DNA of 64,000 nt, taken from contig DASXWH010000077.1 of the NCBI GenBank assembly GCA_036503775.1, forward strand, positions 18,030-82,029. The letters run 5' to 3'. Source of the stretch: Ohtaekwangia sp036503775 (GTDB lineage: Bacteria; Bacteroidota; Bacteroidia; Cytophagales; Cyclobacteriaceae). Position 1 is the first letter of the stretch. Every line of letters begins with the position of its first letter. The notes beneath the pieces are model-generated. The model did not search any database and was not told the origin of the DNA. It worked only from the letters and a program-made list of their open reading frames with translations. The position numbers and the translations under genes are program-made. Of the stretch, positions 41,844 to 49,757 are shown piece by piece.

Positions 41844-42899
41844 TTAAAAAGCGGTTAGAAATTTCATTAACGCATTGATCTCGCTGCTTTTGAGTGCAGG
41901 GAAGTTTGCCACGCGAAAGGTTGATCCTTTTAAATCACCATATCCTTCACCCAGCAGGAAACCTTTTTTGCGGGCTGATTTTTTTATGCGACCTAAACTT
42001 ACCGTTGTACCCTTCACAGGTAAAACCGTAAAGGAGTGAACATCTGTATTGTCTACCAGGTGTTGTATGTGCTTTCGTTCGTTCAGAAATTTTGTCCAGG
42101 CCTGGTACCGCTTCACGGTTTGCTGATGTACCTCACGAATGGGTTTCATTTTCTCCAGTACCCTCATGAGCAGGTAAATTCCAATCACGTTGGGTGTGCA
42201 GGAGGTTTGCCACTTCAGCATCATCTCCATCATGAAGGTTAAACTGTTGTAGTGATCTTTTTCTCCAACAATCCGGGCACGTTCCAGTACGCGTGGAGAA
42301 CAGATCAGCAATCCGAGGCCTGCGGGTAACCCGAAGCACTTCTGCACAGAGGCAAACCAGATATCAGCAGCTTTAAAATCCAGTTTGATTCCGGCCATGG
42401 AGGAGGTAGCATCGACTGCAACCAGGTAGGTAGGATTATTTTTTTGAATAGCGGAAATGATGGAGTTGCTCACCTGTGTTCCGTTGGACGTTTCATTTTG
42501 CGTGATGCAGATCACTCCTTCATGATGACCGAGGATAAGATTCTTCGGATCTAATTCTTCATTCACCTCAAACGGAATAGGTGTTGCCACCGGTTTGATT
42601 CGTTTGGTATAATCAAACCATTTCTGTCCGAAAGAACCGTTGTAAAGATGATAACTGTGATTGGTGATAAGCGACTGTGCGATGATCTCCCAGCACTCGG
42701 TAGCCGATGACGTAAAAAATACGGTGTAATCTTTTGGGATGCCCAGCTTCTGCTTCAGCAATTTTATCGTGCGCTCCGACATCTTTACAAAAACATCACT
42801 GCGATGGTTGATGCTCATGATGCCGAGCTTGTGGGCGTCTCTTACATACGCTGGAATTTCATCATACACACGTGACGGACCGGGATAGAAACTTATCAT
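41844..42899 (-). CDS. Class V aminotransferase, SerC-like
   Basis: A 351-residue PLP-dependent enzyme of the phosphoserine/alanine-glyoxylate aminotransferase group. The start FYPGPSRVYDEI, the FTSSATECWEIIAQSL loop (about 62-77) that binds the cofactor phosphate, the VDATSSMAG aspartate (about 158) and the Schiff-base lysine in FASVQKCFGLPAGLG (about 178-192) are present. Lys sits at the expected place. It begins 27 bp after eboE and is probably part of the ebo transcript. It may serve serine synthesis or modify the ebo product. Confidence 0.85.
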   Translation of the reverse strand: MISFYPGPSRVYDEIPAYVRDAHKLGIMSINHRSDVFVKMSERTIKLLKQKLGIPKDYTVFFTSSATECWEIIAQSLITNHSYHLYNGSFGQKWFDYTKRIKPVATPIPFEVNEELDPKNLILGHHEGVICITQNETSNGTQVSNSIISAIQKNNPTYLVAVDATSSMAGIKLDFKAADIWFASVQKCFGLPAGLGLLICSPRVLERARIVGEKDHYNSLTFMMEMMLKWQTSCTPNVIGIYLLMRVLEKMKPIREVHQQTVKRYQAWTKFLNERKHIQHLVDNTDVHSFTVLPVKGTTVSLGRIKKSARKKGFLLGEGYGDLKGSTFRVANFPALKSSEINALMKFLTAF

Positions 42900-42926
42900 A
42901 ATGCCACTGTTTAAGGTGCACTAAAA

Positions 42927-44138
42927 TTAGGCTTTTCCGTTGAGACAGCCGACCACCCAGTTCAATTCACGAACAACCGATTCGGTAATAGGAAGTTTAA
43001 GGGCTTCGGGCAATACTTCCCAGGTATAGGTTTCTACTTCAAGTTGCTGGGTGAAAGGCGTTTCTTTCTGAATAGCCAACACCGTTACAATGTCTTCCTG
43101 CGTGGATTGAACTGCACCATAATCCTTGACGAACAGGGGAACGTGAAAATGAGATCGCCACTCTGTTACATTGGTGTTGTTAGCATCGGCAAGTGCAGGA
43201 GGTAAATCCGGATAGCGAATGAATTCACCGGAAGTTGTCCGGGCCACCACCTGATGCAGGTAGGTAGACTCATTAAATTTTTGAAAGGCCTCTATGGTAG
43301 AGCTGCGATTTTCGACTGGTAATGTTAACGGGGCTTTCAGGGCAGCGCTGATTTGAATTTTACCGGTTTGGATCCCATACTTCTTTAATTGATCGATCAC
43401 TTCACGATGATCTTCATATCCCACTGCAAAGTGACAGATATCATAACAGAGCTGAACATGTTCATGAAGCGCATCGGCTGCAGCCTGATCGGTGAGGTCA
43501 AGCTTGGTCTTTAAGAGTTGTTTTCCAGCGGGCCATAGGTATCTGCGATACCACGCAATGAATTCTGTCCCTGTTTCCAGCAGGCCATCAGGTTCAGGTT
43601 CAATATCCAGGTGAAGTGATTTTCCGGTGTATTTTTTTAAGGTGATCAGGTGCTCAACAACTTTTAGGATATTCTCTGTTGCTGTTTTATACACCTCAGC
43701 TTTTTTCTGCCCGTCATGCCAATGCCGGTAGGATAGGGGCGAAGTGGATATTCCGCCAACCTGGTCTGGTAAGAGAACCGAAAGCAAATTGAATAAGCGG
43801 ATGGTATAATCCACTCTGGCGGTTGTTGTCCAATCCGGTGTATGCACGTCATCTTTTACTTTCACCCGGTGGAAACCTCCGTACGGAAATCCGTTCATGG
43901 TGAACACATAACAATCATTATCGGCAAGCCATTGCTTGAATACTTTCAGGTTGTTTCCGCTTCCCAGTTCAAGGCTGGCTTCATGCGAAAGTCGCAAGCC
44001 AATACCAAAAGGTTTACCCGGACTGATTTTTTGTTTTACCTCGGGTATGCATTTTTGAAGTGAGGAAAAATGATCGGCCCAGCTTTCACCCGCGTGAATG
44101 TTTGTACAATAGCTTAAATGCCCGAATGGAGTGTGCAT
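42927..44138 (-). CDS. eboE: EboE, xylose-isomerase-like TIM-barrel protein
   Basis: A 403-residue protein of the EboE ('metabolite traffic') family. The start FGHLSYCTNIHAGESWADHF is the family signature; a TIM-barrel core follows with acidic and His residues suited to metal binding (LHLDIEPEPDGLLETG at about 186-201; QLCYDICHFAVGYED at about 231-245). In cyanobacteria ebo genes help move a scytonemin precursor to the periplasm. The substrate in Bacteroidota is unknown. It lies 87 bp downstream of eboD. Confidence 0.9.
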   Translation of the reverse strand: MHTPFGHLSYCTNIHAGESWADHFSSLQKCIPEVKQKISPGKPFGIGLRLSHEASLELGSGNNLKVFKQWLADNDCYVFTMNGFPYGGFHRVKVKDDVHTPDWTTTARVDYTIRLFNLLSVLLPDQVGGISTSPLSYRHWHDGQKKAEVYKTATENILKVVEHLITLKKYTGKSLHLDIEPEPDGLLETGTEFIAWYRRYLWPAGKQLLKTKLDLTDQAAADALHEHVQLCYDICHFAVGYEDHREVIDQLKKYGIQTGKIQISAALKAPLTLPVENRSSTIEAFQKFNESTYLHQVVARTTSGEFIRYPDLPPALADANNTNVTEWRSHFHVPLFVKDYGAVQSTQEDIVTVLAIQKETPFTQQLEVETYTWEVLPEALKLPITESVVRELNWVVGCLNGKA

Positions 44139-44225
44139 ACCTCAAGTTGAGATTTCAGTATTCAAATTCCAAATGATATTCCACGGCAGAGACAATAAAC
44201 TTCCTGGCCTGAATTTTTGGTGGGG

Positions 44226-45368
44226 TCAGATCTTTTCCAGGTAGGCGCTGGATTTTTGAATAATCTCGTGGTCCATCTCATGCACCTCTTCTCCCTCACC
44301 AATAGCTTTTAATAAGGTGATGGTGAGTTTGCCTCCCAGGTGTTCCCGGAATTCATTTAATCCTTTTAGTAAAGGGCTATCATTTCCGGTGACATGCAGT
44401 AGCGGATGTGTAAGTGAAAAACCTAATGTACTGATGAGGCTAATGATCCTATCTGCATCAGATTTGGTTAGCCGTCCCGATAGGTATGAGTAAACACTAT
44501 CCAATGCAATTCCCATGGCAACCGCTTCACCATGCCTCACGGAAAAATGGGTGAGTTGTTCCAGCTTATGAGCACTCCAGTGACCAAAATCCAACGGTCG
44601 CGCTGAGCCGGTTTCGAAAGGATCTTTACTGGAGATATGCTGCAGATGAAGTTCTGCGCATCGCTTTATTAAATATTGCATGGCAGCCATATCCCTTTTT
44701 ACCAGGGCAGCGGCATTATTCACAAGCCATTCGAAGAAAACAGCATCTTTTATCAGCGCTACTTTAATCGCCTCTGACATTCCGGACCGCCAGTCGGCTT
44801 CGTTGAGTGTGGTCAGAAAATTATAGTCATTGAACACAGCAACCGGAGGTGCAAAGGTTCCCAGAAAATTCTTTTTACTAAACCAGTTGATACCGTTCTT
44901 CACACCGACACCTGAGTCGTTTTGCGAAAGTACAGTAGTGGGAATACGAATATGACGAACACCCCGATGTGATACCGCTGCAGCGTAGCCTACCAGGTCA
45001 AGCACAGATCCACCACCGATAGCGGCTATGTAAGAATGTCTGTCGATGCCATAGTGATTTACGGCTTCAACAATTTTATGAAATAACCCTTCGTCATTCT
45101 TTGTGCTTTCTCCTCCGGGGATTATAACAAAATCCGGCATGAGGGTGATGTTTTTGTTGTCTGAAAAATAGGAACGGATATCCTGAAGCAGTTTGGGATG
45201 ATGCTGCACTACACCTTCATCGGCAACAAAAAGGATTTTAGGTGTAGTGTGATGCTGTTTGGACTGAATGAAGTCGGTGAATGTGGTATTGGCTTTTGAA
45301 AAAAGATCGGTTGTGAAAAAAACCTTGTATTCAAATCGTACACTAAATGCCTGCTCCAGGTAATCCAT
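44226..45368 (-). CDS. eboD: EboD, 3-dehydroquinate-synthase-like protein
   Basis: A 380-residue protein of the sugar-phosphate cyclase superfamily. NAD- and metal-binding parts are visible: GGGSVLDLVGYAA (about 117-129), the metal Glu in GMSEAIKVALI (about 200), His in DFGHWSAHKLEQLTHF and His in VRHGEAVAMGIALD (about 257-290). EboD differs from AroB of the shikimate pathway and probably cyclises a different sugar phosphate. It lies between eboC and eboE. Confidence 0.88.
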   Translation of the reverse strand: MDYLEQAFSVRFEYKVFFTTDLFSKANTTFTDFIQSKQHHTTPKILFVADEGVVQHHPKLLQDIRSYFSDNKNITLMPDFVIIPGGESTKNDEGLFHKIVEAVNHYGIDRHSYIAAIGGGSVLDLVGYAAAVSHRGVRHIRIPTTVLSQNDSGVGVKNGINWFSKKNFLGTFAPPVAVFNDYNFLTTLNEADWRSGMSEAIKVALIKDAVFFEWLVNNAAALVKRDMAAMQYLIKRCAELHLQHISSKDPFETGSARPLDFGHWSAHKLEQLTHFSVRHGEAVAMGIALDSVYSYLSGRLTKSDADRIISLISTLGFSLTHPLLHVTGNDSPLLKGLNEFREHLGGKLTITLLKAIGEGEEVHEMDHEIIQKSSAYLEKI

Positions 45369-45427
45369 AAATCGTTCTGCTCAGAATTTCTTGCCGGCAA
45401 ACATAGCAAAAGAAATGCAGGATGAAT

Positions 45428-46312
45428 TCAGGTGACAGCGAAAAGCTTCCCTAACAGTAAGGATAGCGGAAGCAGTGCAATAATGATCAGCGCCAGTAAC
45501 AGAGTGCCGGCAGCGGCAGCCCATGCGGCATTCATAATGATCAATGCGATAACACCTGCCTTCACCGCTTTGCCAATGGCTTTGCCTGAAGGTTGTTTAA
45601 TAGCGTTTATCAGGGGAGGAAAGATCATAGCCGAAAAGCCTACAAGAAAGAGGGTGGCCATCATCACTTCATTCATCCGGATGGCCACGATCAGAATGCT
45701 CATGATCACGATACTATATAAAATTCCGCCAGCGATCAGCACGCGTTTATTTCCACCGTGTACTTCACCGCGACTGATCATCGTGATGGCTGCAATGTAT
45801 AGTACCGGAATGAAAGCGAGGAAGTACACGGATGAGAGTGCTGCAGGAACAACGCTGATGCCCAGCAGAAGATTTAATCCGCGGCATAGTCCCATGTTGA
45901 TCGGTCCGAGTATGGACTGATGTTTTCCCCATCGGTCATAGATCAATGCTGCGGCTGCAATAGCAATGGCAATTATACCGGTGGGATTGAATACGATTTT
46001 AATTGCAGCGACTATTCCGATAACCAGCAACGCAGATCCCAGCAGAGAAGCTTCTGTTTTAGAAATCACACCGCTGGGAATAGGGCGTTCTGGCCGCTCT
46101 GTTTTGTCGAGCTCTGCATCAAACACATCGTTGAATACCACCCCGCCCCCATACAAGCCGATCGTAGAAATAATAAGTAATATAACCGGAGTGTTATCGA
46201 GATCAGGATGAGGTATTACACCTGCAATGGCGATACCTGCAAGAATATCGGCAACAGCCGTTACCAGGTTAGCCGGCCGCATAAGGCGAAGGAAGCCGTT
46301 GATCTTATCCAC
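45428..46312 (-). CDS. eboC: EboC, UbiA-like prenyltransferase
   Basis: A 294-residue integral membrane protein with about nine hydrophobic helices. The first aspartate-rich motif NDVFDAELDKTERPERPIPSG, here read in two parts as NDVFDAELD and RPIPSG (about 61-81), is intact, and a second motif region reads LIYDRWGKHQ (about 123-132). UbiA enzymes join a prenyl chain to an aromatic or sugar acceptor. In ebo clusters it is proposed to build or anchor a membrane metabolite. It starts 4 bp after the eboB stop. Confidence 0.9.
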   Translation of the reverse strand: MDKINGFLRLMRPANLVTAVADILAGIAIAGVIPHPDLDNTPVILLIISTIGLYGGGVVFNDVFDAELDKTERPERPIPSGVISKTEASLLGSALLVIGIVAAIKIVFNPTGIIAIAIAAAALIYDRWGKHQSILGPINMGLCRGLNLLLGISVVPAALSSVYFLAFIPVLYIAAITMISRGEVHGGNKRVLIAGGILYSIVIMSILIVAIRMNEVMMATLFLVGFSAMIFPPLINAIKQPSGKAIGKAVKAGVIALIIMNAAWAAAAGTLLLALIIIALLPLSLLLGKLFAVT

Positions 46313-46316
46313 AACG

Positions 46317-47303
46317 TTATTTAATGATCATGGAATTTTTGTCGATGCGAGGTTGCTGCCCACCCCGAAGTACCGTGTTGCCGGCAAACTTCTGACTTTG
46401 ATCAATATCTTTTACTGCGTCAAAATCACTTTCATCAATTTGTCCGCTTTGTGCGAAAGCCGTGATCGCATTTTTATAGGTAACGGCATGAATTACATCA
46501 TCGCTGATACCATGTTGTTTCATAAGTGCAGCCGTTTTAGGTACGGCAAGCGGATCGCTGATTCCCCAGTCGGCTGCTGAATTGATCATGATGCGTTCCG
46601 GTCCGTACTGTTTTACAATTTCAACCATTCGTTCATTCCCCATTTTGGTGAATGGATAGATGGTGAAGGCTGCCCAGAATCCACGATCAAGAACCTCTTT
46701 AACCGTCTCTTCATTGTTGTGATCGACAATGACGGTGTATGGATCAAGTCCCATTTCAACAGCGATATCCATGCTGCGTTGCGTACCTTTCTTTTTATCA
46801 CGATGCGGTGTATGGATCTGAACAGGAAGGGATGCTTCCTTTGCCAGCGCAAGCTGAAGACGATAGTACTTTTCTTCCGCAGGGGTTTGATCATCAAATC
46901 CGATTTCGCCTACACCAACGACACCTTCTTTGTAAATGAAGAGCGGTAATATTTCCATTACCTGCTCAGCCAGGGCTTCATTATTAGCCTCACGCGAATT
47001 GAGACCGATAGTACAATAATGTTTGATTCCGAATTGAGAAGAGCGAAAGCGCTCCCACCCGATCAAACTGCTATAGTAATCTCTGAAGGTATCAAGGCCG
47101 GTACGGGGCTGCCCCAACCAGAAAGCGGGTTCGATCAGTGCCACTACACCTGCGTCAGCCATAGCCTGGTAATCATCCGTGGTGCGTGAGGTCATGTGAA
47201 CATGGGGATCGAAGAAACGCATACCTTTTACGCTGTCCAGAAAGATGGGAAGCTGGGTTTGCGGTTGGAGGTCTTTTTCACTTAAGTCTGAGCTGCAGCA
47301 CAT
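46317..47303 (-). CDS. eboB: EboB, TatD-like metal-dependent hydrolase
   Basis: About 328 residues from the ATG at 47301-47303; a TTG two codons upstream lies in the flanking repeat. A TIM-barrel amidohydrolase of the TatD-related group: the metal motif FFDPHVHMTSRT (about 31-42), a Glu in VVGVGEIGFDDQT (about 130-142), His in PVQIHTPHRDK and TVIVDHNNEE, and an Asp near the end (NSAADWGISD). It starts eboB-E, separated from eboA by 142 bp that hold a promoter and a 7-bp repeat array. Confidence 0.88.
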   Translation of the reverse strand: MCCSSDLSEKDLQPQTQLPIFLDSVKGMRFFDPHVHMTSRTTDDYQAMADAGVVALIEPAFWLGQPRTGLDTFRDYYSSLIGWERFRSSQFGIKHYCTIGLNSREANNEALAEQVMEILPLFIYKEGVVGVGEIGFDDQTPAEEKYYRLQLALAKEASLPVQIHTPHRDKKKGTQRSMDIAVEMGLDPYTVIVDHNNEETVKEVLDRGFWAAFTIYPFTKMGNERMVEIVKQYGPERIMINSAADWGISDPLAVPKTAALMKQHGISDDVIHAVTYKNAITAFAQSGQIDESDFDAVKDIDQSQKFAGNTVLRGGQQPRIDKNSMIIK

Positions 47304-47306
47304 ATT

Positions 47307-47340
47307 CAATTATCAATTTGCATTATCAATGATCAATTAA
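47307..47340. repeat. Degenerate 7-bp tandem repeat upstream of eboB
   Basis: Units CAATTAT, CAATTTG, CATTAT, CAATGAT and CAATTAA follow one another (one unit is 6 bp). The array begins 3 bp before the eboB start codon and lies within the predicted 5' leader. It resembles in period the arrays at 51861 and 63237. Confidence 0.6.
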
Positions 47341-47385
47341 CCCCTTACACATAACAAGCCTGTTGGTAGACGGGTAAAGGAGGGA

Positions 47386-47393
47386 CAAAGTTA
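47386..47393 (-). promoter_or_regulatory. Candidate -7 element for eboB-E
   Basis: TAACTTTG on the - strand is an exact TAnnTTTG match between eboA and eboB. A TTT, rather than TTG, lies 19 bp upstream. The leader to the eboB ATG would be about 75 nt and contain the 7-bp repeat. Confidence 0.4.
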
Positions 47394-47445
47394 AGCAGAG
47401 AAATTCTTTGAGAAACCTTGTGTTCTCTGTGTTCAGGATTTGAAT

Positions 47446-48303
47446 TCATAACGAAAGGGTATTCCAATTAATTCCTTCCTGCACATACGACTTTAATTCC
47501 TTGCTATTGCCAAGCAGTTCTTTTGCAGGAGGGTAATTACTTTCGGCACAAGACCAGGCTGCGGCTTTGCGTTCAGCCGTATTTACAGAGAGCGCAATAC
47601 GTTTGATGTCTGGAAAAATATTTTCATTTATGAATCTGCTCACACAGCGCCAAAGCTGGGGGTGCACCGGACGACCGGCAGCCCAGCGTTCATGCGCATA
47701 ATCAGAAAGCGTGTCTGCCAGTGTTTGATTGGCGCGTTCATTCAACCTGATGATGCGCTCAATTGGCTTTTCGGTGAAGAAGGCTTTTAATACCAGCTGA
47801 TTCCAGGCGGCTTCATCCAGGCTTTCCGAAGGGTAGGGATTACTACAGATAATGGATTCGAGTACTGTCCCGATATTACTCCGGATTCCTTCTGCACATC
47901 TTTTCTTCCAGGCTTCCGGATACGCTAACACCGGCAATGCACTGTACAGAGCAACCAGTTCATTCATTTCAGCGGATGGAAAAAGATTTTCAATACGCTG
48001 GATGTAGACCAGTTTATCAGCAGCATTCAAAGAGAGCAACAGGTATACACGACAAAGTCTGTCGATGCTCCAGGAGGTAATGCGTAATCCCTTTCGGATG
48101 GAGAGGATTTGATTGTGCTGGTCTGCCGTAAGCTCGATAATTTTTTTTCCTGTCTTTCGGGGCATGGATGCAAAAGCAGTATTCCATGATGTGGTGTTGG
48201 TGGAAGAAGATTGATTGATCCAATTCCAGATTTCTTGGGAAGTATTTTTCTGAATGACAGATTCCAACACGCTTTTCAACGCCTCCTGATCAAACAAGAA
48301 CAT
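47446..48303 (-). CDS. eboA: EboA-domain protein
   Basis: A 285-residue, mainly helical soluble protein. The order eboA-eboB-eboC-eboD-eboE with the same strand and the family's pattern in the C-terminus (HERWAAGRPVHPQLWRCV, about 208-225, and TAERKAAAWSCAESNYP, about 244-260) identify it. No catalytic motif is known for EboA. It begins the cluster, downstream of a palindromic repeat. Confidence 0.85.
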   Translation of the reverse strand: MFLFDQEALKSVLESVIQKNTSQEIWNWINQSSSTNTTSWNTAFASMPRKTGKKIIELTADQHNQILSIRKGLRITSWSIDRLCRVYLLLSLNAADKLVYIQRIENLFPSAEMNELVALYSALPVLAYPEAWKKRCAEGIRSNIGTVLESIICSNPYPSESLDEAAWNQLVLKAFFTEKPIERIIRLNERANQTLADTLSDYAHERWAAGRPVHPQLWRCVSRFINENIFPDIKRIALSVNTAERKAAAWSCAESNYPPAKELLGNSKELKSYVQEGINWNTLSL

Positions 48304-48317
48304 AGTTAAGAAATTTA

Positions 48318-48394
48318 TTTCCCGCAGATTACGCAGATAAACGCAGATTTAAAACCGGTATTGATCTGTGATAATCTGCGCTATCTGCGGGAAA
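48318..48394. repeat. Long imperfect palindrome of GCAGAT/ATCTGC units
   Basis: Arms at 48318-48338 and 48374-48394 match over 19 of 21 positions and pair further inward with mismatches. Each arm contains two or three copies of GCAGAT-type units (CCCGCAGATTACGCAGAT on the left). The palindrome fills the gap between the oxidoreductase and eboA. It looks like the dispersed CTGCGTAATCTGCGG repeat seen in many Bacteroidota genomes. Confidence 0.8.
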
Positions 48395-48399
48395 ATGCA

Positions 48400-49752
48400 T
48401 TAGTATTTAAACACCTTACCGCCCGCCATTACTTCCTGCTTCTTTTCATCAAAGGTTGCTTTTTCTCCGCTGCGTACGGCTGCATTGGTCATGATACATG
48501 CGATGGAGTGTTGATACCCTGCTTCAACAGGAGCATTAGGTGTCTTCCGGCTGCGGACACACTCCATCCAGTTACGCACGTGTGCTGATGTTGTTGAATC
48601 TCCTCCGGTGTTGGCTGATGAAACCGTCTGGATGGCACTCGAAGCCAGATCAAATTCAGGCAACAGATTGGCCTGCATGTTCATGGCTTTGGCATTGCCC
48701 TCACGAAGTCCTCCTGTAGGAGACACTTTGTTGGTCATCAGGTTCAGCTCGCCTCCGTTTGAGAAGTAGATTTCAGTAGGGCGGTCATCTCCGTTATGCA
48801 TACGTGAGGCAAAGGTCACCTGGAAGCCTTGTGTTTTCTCATCACCGTAGTCAAACACTGCGGTGGTAGTATCCCAATTCTCGCGGCCATCTTTCCACAT
48901 ATAGATTCCTCCGTTGGCGACTACGCTTCGCGGATGTTTTAATCCGGTGAACCAGTGCACGGTATCGATCTGGTGACTCATCCATTGTCCGGGCATGCCG
49001 GAGGAGTATGGCCAGAATAATCTGTACTCTAAATGTTTACGCGGATCGAAAGCAACCACGGGACGATTCATCAGGAATCTTTTCCAATCTGTGTCGGCTT
49101 CTTTCATCTTCGCTACCAGGTCTGGTCTTCTCCAGCGACCCGGTTGATTTACGTTCCAGGTTAGTTCCACCATAGTAATGTTGCCGAACTTGCCGGCCTG
49201 AATGTAGTCCGCTGCTGCCTGGTAATTACTTCCGCTTCTGCGTTGTGAACCGATCTGCACAATTTTCTTTGACTCCTGAATGGCTTTCAAAGCAGCGCGA
49301 TTGTCTTCCATAGTTTCAGCGAATGGTTTTTCAACGTACGCATCACATCCGGCCTTCACCGCTTCGATAGCATGCAAGGCGTGCTGGAAATCTGCTGTGC
49401 TGATAATGACGGCATCGACTTCTTTGGAAGCATAGAGTTCATCATTGTTTCTGAATCCTTTTATATCATGTCCGAATTTTTCTTTTAGTCCGGCCTGACC
49501 TTCTTCTCTTCTTATTTTCCAGATATCTGAAACACCAACGATATCAAAATTCAATTCCTGATTATGCTGAAGAAAAGAGGGAAGCAACGAAGTTCGGAAC
49601 CGATCGGAATATCCGACCACACCCACACGAACGCGATCATTCGCTCCGATGATGTTTCCGTAACTTTTTGCGCTGAAGCCTAAAGCCCCCAGGTAAGTTC
49701 CGGCTGTAGCAGCCGCAGCTTTCTTTATAAATTCTCTTCTCGAGTTTTGCAT
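48400..49752 (-). CDS. Gfo/Idh/MocA oxidoreductase with Tat signal
   Basis: A 450-residue NAD(P)-dependent oxidoreductase. A twin-arginine signal (NSRREFIKKAAAATAGTYL, residues 3-21) sends it across the inner membrane, probably with bound cofactor. The Rossmann loop reads RVGVVGYSDRFRTSL, and the Lys motif YVEKPFAETMEDN (about 138-150) is intact. Periplasmic members oxidise sugar C3 hydroxyls. It starts 5 bp after the DUF1080 gene on the same strand, so the two form one operon. Confidence 0.9.
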   Translation of the reverse strand: MQNSRREFIKKAAAATAGTYLGALGFSAKSYGNIIGANDRVRVGVVGYSDRFRTSLLPSFLQHNQELNFDIVGVSDIWKIRREEGQAGLKEKFGHDIKGFRNNDELYASKEVDAVIISTADFQHALHAIEAVKAGCDAYVEKPFAETMEDNRAALKAIQESKKIVQIGSQRRSGSNYQAAADYIQAGKFGNITMVELTWNVNQPGRWRRPDLVAKMKEADTDWKRFLMNRPVVAFDPRKHLEYRLFWPYSSGMPGQWMSHQIDTVHWFTGLKHPRSVVANGGIYMWKDGRENWDTTTAVFDYGDEKTQGFQVTFASRMHNGDDRPTEIYFSNGGELNLMTNKVSPTGGLREGNAKAMNMQANLLPEFDLASSAIQTVSSANTGGDSTTSAHVRNWMECVRSRKTPNAPVEAGYQHSIACIMTNAAVRSGEKATFDEKKQEVMAGGKVFKY

Positions 49753-49757
49753 CTGGA

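Noticed and set aside
45432..45920. Open frame of 162 codons on the + strand
   Set aside because: Antisense to eboC; the composition mirrors the hydrophobic UbiA helices and no domain is visible.
48318..48394. Possible CRISPR or terminator
   Set aside because: Only one palindrome with no spacers of regular length, and no T-run after the stem on either strand.
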